NCBI GenBank assembly: GCA_036268075.1
Contig: DATAUV010000015.1
Location: 62,001-126,000, forward strand
Reading direction: 5' to 3'
Origin: DATARH01 sp036268075
GTDB taxonomy: Bacteria > Pseudomonadota > Alphaproteobacteria > ATCC43930 > CGMCC-115725
Length of the DNA: 64,000 nucleotides
The notes under the pieces were generated by a model. The model saw nothing but the letters and a program-made list of their open reading frames with translations. It was not told the DNA's origin and made no database searches. Below, one piece after another: positions 60,318 through 64,000 of the stretch (the stretch's first letter is position 1; every line of letters begins with the position of its first letter). Position numbers and translations under genes: made by a program.

Positions 60318-61645
60318 TGCTGCCGGCGCTGTACCGCGCGGTGACGACCCTGGCGACCCCGCTGGTGCTGGCCGGGCTCGCCTGGCGCCGCCGCCAGGGC
60401 AAGGAGGACCCGGTCCGCTTTGGCGAGCGTCTCGGGTTTCCGAGCCTGCCGCGGCCGCAAGGGCCGCTCGTCTGGGTCCACGCCGCCAGCGTCGGCGAGG
60501 CGACCTCGGTGCTGGCGCTGATCCAGCGCGTCATGCAGGACCGCGCCGGGCTCGAAATCCTGCTCACGACCGGCACCGTCGCCTCGGCCCGCCTGATCGA
60601 GCCGCGCCTGCCGGATGGGGTGCGCCACCAGTTCGTGCCGGTCGACCTGCCCGGCGCGGTCGACCGCTTCCTCGGCCATTGGCGCCCGGACCTCGCGATC
60701 TGGGTCGAGAGCGAGCTGTGGCCGAATCTGGTGATGGCGGCGCACCGGCGCGGCATCCCGACGGCGCTCGTCAACGCCCGGCTGTCGGCGCGCTCGCATG
60801 CCCGCTGGCTGGCGATGCCGGGCCTCGCGCGCCGGATGCTGGGCGGGTTCGCGGTGTGCCTGGCGCAGGACGAGGTGCAGACGCGCCGGTTCCGCCAGCT
60901 CGGCGCCGCCGCGGCGGAAAGCGTCGGCGACCTCAAATCCGCCGCCGAGGATTTGCCGGCCGACCCCGACGCGCTCGCCGGGCTGCGCGCGGCGATCGGC
61001 GCGCGCCCGGCCTGGCTCGCCGCCAGCACCCATGGCGGCGAGGAGGACGAGGCCGTCGCGGCGCACGGCCTCGCCGCCGCCGCGCATCCGGGCCTCCTGA
61101 CGGTCATCGCCCCGCGCCACCCGGTGCGCGGCGAGACCATCGCCGCGGCGATCCGGCGCCAGGGGCTCGGCGTCGCCCGCCGCAGCCGCGGCGAGCCGAT
61201 CGGGCCGGAAACCGACATCTATCTCGTCGACACGCTCGGCGAGCTCGGCCTCTTCTACCGCCTCGCCGGCATCGCCTTTGTCGGCGGGTCGCTGGTCGAC
61301 CGCGGCGGGCACAACCCGTTCGAGGCGGCGCGGCTCGATTGCGCGGTGCTGCACGGCCCGTTCATGGGGAATTGCGTCGCGATGGCCGCGGCCCTCGCGG
61401 TCGACGGCGGGGCCGAGCTGGTCGGCGACGGCGCGACGCTCGGCGCCGCCGTGTCGCGGCTGCTGTCGCAGCCTGAATTGCGGGCGGCACGCGCACAGTC
61501 CGCCGCGCGCGTCGCCGCCGCGAGCCTCGGCACGCTCGACGCGATCGTCGCGCGGCTCGACCCGTATCTCGACGCGCTGGCCCCAACACTGAGCCGCCCA
61601 GCGCCGAGCCCGCCCGCGCCGCATCGCCTCGATGCGCAGTCCTGA
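60317..61645 (+). CDS. waaA: 3-deoxy-D-manno-octulosonic acid transferase
   Basis: 442 residues, GT30 family. VWVHAASVGEA near residue 52, TTGTVASARL, WVESELWPNL and AGIAFVGGSLVDRGGHNPFE near residue 315 are WaaA signatures. It adds Kdo to lipid IVA, the first core sugar. Coupled to DUF374 by TGATG. Its end overlaps lpxK by 14 bp. Confidence 0.95.
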   Translation: MLPALYRAVTTLATPLVLAGLAWRRRQGKEDPVRFGERLGFPSLPRPQGPLVWVHAASVGEATSVLALIQRVMQDRAGLEILLTTGTVASARLIEPRLPDGVRHQFVPVDLPGAVDRFLGHWRPDLAIWVESELWPNLVMAAHRRGIPTALVNARLSARSHARWLAMPGLARRMLGGFAVCLAQDEVQTRRFRQLGAAAAESVGDLKSAAEDLPADPDALAGLRAAIGARPAWLAASTHGGEEDEAVAAHGLAAAAHPGLLTVIAPRHPVRGETIAAAIRRQGLGVARRSRGEPIGPETDIYLVDTLGELGLFYRLAGIAFVGGSLVDRGGHNPFEAARLDCAVLHGPFMGNCVAMAAALAVDGGAELVGDGATLGAAVSRLLSQPELRAARAQSAARVAAASLGTLDAIVARLDPYLDALAPTLSRPAPSPPAPHRLDAQS

Positions 61646-62597
61646 GTTCTGGCGCGAGAAACCGGGCCTCGTCGCCGGGCTGCTCGCGCCGGTCGGCGCC
61701 GCGTGGGACGCCGCCGGCCGCCTGCGCCGCGCCGTCACGCGGCCCTACCGCGCGCCGGTGCCGGTGGTCTGCGTCGGCAACCTCGTCGCCGGCGGTTCGG
61801 GCAAGACCCCCGTCGCGCTGTCGCTCGCGGCGATGCTGCCGGGCGCGCACGCCGTCACGCGCGGCTATGGCGGCAGCCTCGACGGCCCGGTGCGGGTAAT
61901 GCCGAGCCACCCCGCCGCGGAAATCGGCGACGAGGCCTTGCTGCTCGCCGCCCGCCTGCCCTGCTGGGTCGCAAAAGACCGTGCCGCCGGCATCCGCGCG
62001 GCGGTCGCCGCCGGCGCGGAGGCGATCCTCCTCGACGACGGGTTCCAGAACCCCACCGTCGCCAAGGATTTGTCGCTGGTCGTCGTCGATGCCGGGTTCG
62101 GCTTCGGCAACCGCCGCGTCATCCCGGCGGGCCCGTTGCGCGAGCGGATCGCGCCCGGCCTCGCCCGCGCCGACGCAATCGTGCTGGTCGGCGACGGCCC
62201 TGCGCCCGAGGGGCTTGCCGCCCGCCCGGTCCTGCGCGCCGACCTCGCCCCGGTCGGCGGCGGGGAATTCGCCGGCATGCCGGTCGTCGCCTTCGCCGGG
62301 ATCGGCCGGCCGGAGAAATTCTTCGCCACCCTGCGCGGCGTCGGCGCCGTGATCGCGGCCTCCCGCGAATTCCCCGACCACCACCAGTTCCGCCCCACCG
62401 AACTCGCCGCGCTCCGAGACGAGGCCGCACGGCACGGCGCCGCCCTCGTCACCACGGCAAAGGATTGGGCGCGGCTCGGCCCGGCCGAGCGCGCCGGCAT
62501 CGCGGTCCTCGAGGTCGAGATCGCCTGGCGCGACCCGGCCGCGCTCGCCGCGCTCCTCGCCCCGGTCATCCGAGATGCCGCCGCCAGGCCGGATTAA
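61632..62597 (+). CDS. lpxK: Tetraacyldisaccharide 4'-kinase
   Basis: 321 residues. The P-loop-type segment VGNLVAGGSGKTPV (about residues 48-61), TRGYGG, GDEALLLA, and LLDDGFQNP are LpxK motifs. It phosphorylates the lipid A disaccharide to lipid IVA, feeding WaaA. It overlaps the waaA end by 14 bp, so the two are coupled, and converges on queE with 6 bp between stops. Confidence 0.95.
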   Translation: MRSPEFWREKPGLVAGLLAPVGAAWDAAGRLRRAVTRPYRAPVPVVCVGNLVAGGSGKTPVALSLAAMLPGAHAVTRGYGGSLDGPVRVMPSHPAAEIGDEALLLAARLPCWVAKDRAAGIRAAVAAGAEAILLDDGFQNPTVAKDLSLVVVDAGFGFGNRRVIPAGPLRERIAPGLARADAIVLVGDGPAPEGLAARPVLRADLAPVGGGEFAGMPVVAFAGIGRPEKFFATLRGVGAVIAASREFPDHHQFRPTELAALRDEAARHGAALVTTAKDWARLGPAERAGIAVLEVEIAWRDPAALAALLAPVIRDAAARPD

Positions 62598-62603
62598 TCG
62601 CCG

Positions 62604-63248
62604 CTACCTGACCCCCGTCACCTTGTGGGTCTGGAGGCTGAGCTGCCATTGCGGGTGGGCGAGGCAGAACCGGATCGCCCATTCGGTGTTGCGCGCGCGG
62701 TCGGGGCCGTCCATCGGCTGCACCGAGAACCGCTTGAACCGCAGCCCGGCGAAGTCGCGAGGGTCGAGCCCCGCTTGGGGCACGACGATCTTCAGCTCGT
62801 CGCCGGCGGTGACCGTGAGCTTGTTCCCGGCCTTGGGGCTGACGCAGAGCCAGTCGATCCCGGCCGGCGGCGGCAGGGTGCCGTTGGTCTCGACCGCGAT
62901 CTCGAACCCGCGCGCGTGCAAGGCCGCGATCAGCGGCGGGTCGAGCTGCAACAGGGGCTCGCCGCCGGTGACGACGACAAACCGCCCGGGCGCGCCCGTC
63001 CCCCCTCCACCCGACCACGCCGCCGCGACCCGCTCGGCCAGCGCCGCCGCATCCAGAAACCGCCCGCCATCCGGCCCCTCGACGCCGACAAAATCGGTGT
63101 CGCAGAATGTGCATTGCGCCGTCGCGCGGTCCTCCTCGCGCCCCGACCACAGATTGCACCCGGCAAACCGGCAAAACACCGCCGGACGCCCGGTCTGCGC
63201 GCCCTCGCCCTGGAGCGTGTAGAAGATTTCCTTGACGGCGTAGGTCAT
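62604..63248 (-). CDS. queE: 7-carboxy-7-deazaguanine synthase
   Basis: 214 residues. The radical SAM cluster has the QueE-specific extended form: C31-N-L-W-S-G, then C46-T-F-C49-D-T-D-F, with a 14-residue gap between the first and second cluster cysteines. FVVVTGGEPLLQ follows. It makes the deazaguanine ring of queuosine from carboxytetrahydropterin. It pairs with queC upstream on the same strand, the two being separated by a palindromic repeat. Confidence 0.95.
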   Translation of the reverse strand: MTYAVKEIFYTLQGEGAQTGRPAVFCRFAGCNLWSGREEDRATAQCTFCDTDFVGVEGPDGGRFLDAAALAERVAAAWSGGGGTGAPGRFVVVTGGEPLLQLDPPLIAALHARGFEIAVETNGTLPPPAGIDWLCVSPKAGNKLTVTAGDELKIVVPQAGLDPRDFAGLRFKRFSVQPMDGPDRARNTEWAIRFCLAHPQWQLSLQTHKVTGVR

Positions 63249-63264
63249 CGGCTGGATCGCCGCT

Positions 63265-63398
63265 CGTGCATCCTTCGAGACGGCCGCTCCGCGGCCTCCT
63301 CAGGATGAGGAATGAAGGGGTCTGCCTTCGACTCGGAAGCCATCAACAATGCTCCTCATCCTGAGGAGCGCCCACAGGGCGCGTCTCGAAGGACGCAC
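63265..63398. repeat. Inverted pair of repeats (TCCTTCGAGAC family) overlapping the queC end
   Basis: Two copies of a repeat with TCCTTCGAGAC and CTCCTCAGGATGAGGA face each other at about 63265-63314 and 63347-63398. Each contains its own CCTCA/TGAGG hairpin. The second copy is inside the last codons of queC. Similar elements are common in alphaproteobacterial genomes. Confidence 0.8.
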
Positions 63399-64000
63399 CA
63401 CCGTTTTGCTGCATGAATGCTTGCCATCCTTTCCGCCGCAACTCACAGGCCGGACATCCGCCGCAGCCATGGCCCCACTCGTGCCGCACCGCGCGGTCGC
63501 CGAGATAGCAGCTATGGCTTTCCTCTCGGATCAGCTCGACCAGCCCGTCGCCGCCCAGGTGGCGCGCCAGCCTCCAGGTCGCGGCCTTGTCGCGCCGCAT
63601 CAGCGGCGTGTGGACCACAAAGCGGTGGTCCATCCCGAGCGACAGCGTCGCCTGCAACGATTTGAGGGTGTCGTCGCGGCAATCGGGGTAGCCCGAGTAA
63701 TCGGTCTCGCACATCCCGCCGACGAGGTGCCGGAGCCCGCGCCGATATCCGACCGCCGCCGCCAGCGTGAAAAACAACAGGTTGCGGCCGGGCACGAAGG
63801 TGTTCGGCAGCCCGTTCTCGGCGAACCTGATCTCGGTCTCGCGCGTCATGGCCGTGTCGCTGATCTGTCCGAGCACGCCGAGATCGATGACCCGGTCCTC
63901 GCCCAGCTTCGCCCCCCATGCGGAAAACTCGCGCCGCAGCCGCTCGACGATCCGTCCCCGGCATTCGAGCTCGACCCGGTGCCGCTGCCCGTAATCGAAC
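63343..64000 (-). CDS. queC: 7-cyano-7-deazaguanine synthase, 5' end outside the window
   Basis: About 218 residues are visible; the N-terminal PP-loop lies beyond the window. FVPGRNLLFFTLAAAVGY, GMCETDYSGYPDCRD and the zinc motif GCGGCPACELRRKGW identify QueC. It converts 7-carboxy-7-deazaguanine to preQ0 with ATP and ammonia, the step after QueE. The last 15 residues (FETRPVGAPQDEEHC) come from a palindromic repeat and are not part of the conserved family. Confidence 0.93.
   Translation of the reverse strand, partial: FDYGQRHRVELECRGRIVERLRREFSAWGAKLGEDRVIDLGVLGQISDTAMTRETEIRFAENGLPNTFVPGRNLLFFTLAAAVGYRRGLRHLVGGMCETDYSGYPDCRDDTLKSLQATLSLGMDHRFVVHTPLMRRDKAATWRLARHLGGDGLVELIREESHSCYLGDRAVRHEWGHGCGGCPACELRRKGWQAFMQQNGGASFETRPVGAPQDEEHC

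Noticed and set aside
1..64000. CRISPR array, prophage or insertion sequence
   Set aside because: Repeats are palindromic and not regularly spaced. No transposase, integrase, phage structural gene or Cas-like protein was seen.
1..64000. tRNA or rRNA genes
   Set aside because: Intergenic gaps were read for cloverleaf-like sequence with a GGTTCGAxTCC arm and none was convincing. A covariance search would be needed to exclude them.

Overview
The window is high-GC chromosomal DNA of an alphaproteobacterium, probably from the Rhizobiales/Rhodospirillales side. The evidence is gene order rather than any marker RNA. It holds the classic alphaproteobacterial cytochrome aa3 operon (ctaC-ctaD-ctaB-small protein-ctaG-ctaE-DUF983-SURF1) divergent from tldD, slt divergent from dapA-smpB, rsmE-gshA divergent from ubiA, pcm-tolC-valS, and an MsbA-like transporter/DUF374/waaA/lpxK lipid A block. 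No rRNA, tRNA, CRISPR array, prophage or intact insertion sequence was seen.

Layout. 1-13 kb: end of xthA, a PilZ protein, a K+ channel coupled to a KamA-type radical SAM enzyme, valS, a TolC-like outer membrane protein with PCMT, folK, a NYN-domain protein coupled to a family 5 uracil-DNA glycosylase, a DUF1778/GNAT toxin-antitoxin pair, smpB and dapA. 13-17 kb: cell wall enzymes (slt, an M23 peptidase) and two small proteins. 17.5-25.4 kb: a surface polysaccharide-type locus. galE, an unusual glycosidase-glycosyltransferase 2 fusion and an ABC exporter lie on the minus strand, divergent from ugd and a UDP-xylose synthase. 25.4-34 kb: a lipoprotein, a decayed HAD phosphatase, a DUF3300 protein, an ABC1 kinase, a FitAB-like TA pair, an M3 peptidase, an acyl-CoA synthetase and a candidate orphan toxin tip with a possible immunity gene. 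34-43.4 kb: a repeat island with a transporter relic, egtBD (ergothioneine) and the cytochrome oxidase operon. 43.7-57 kb: tldD, a secreted glycosidase-like protein, gshA, rsmE, ubiA, a methyltransferase, GNAT, MFS, a ubiD-like gene and pmbA (partner of tldD). 57-64 kb: parDE, the lipid A/Kdo block, queE and the 3' part of queC.

Many genes are tightly packed with 4-bp start/stop overlaps, implying translational coupling. The most distinctive non-coding feature is a rich set of palindromic repeats in at least five families. One family sits at all three of its sites between convergent genes. Others have been absorbed into coding sequence: the N-terminus of UbiA and the C-termini of SURF1 and QueC. 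Functional themes are redox defence (ergothioneine, glutathione), respiration, envelope biogenesis, queuosine synthesis and nucleotide-sugar supply for a glycan.
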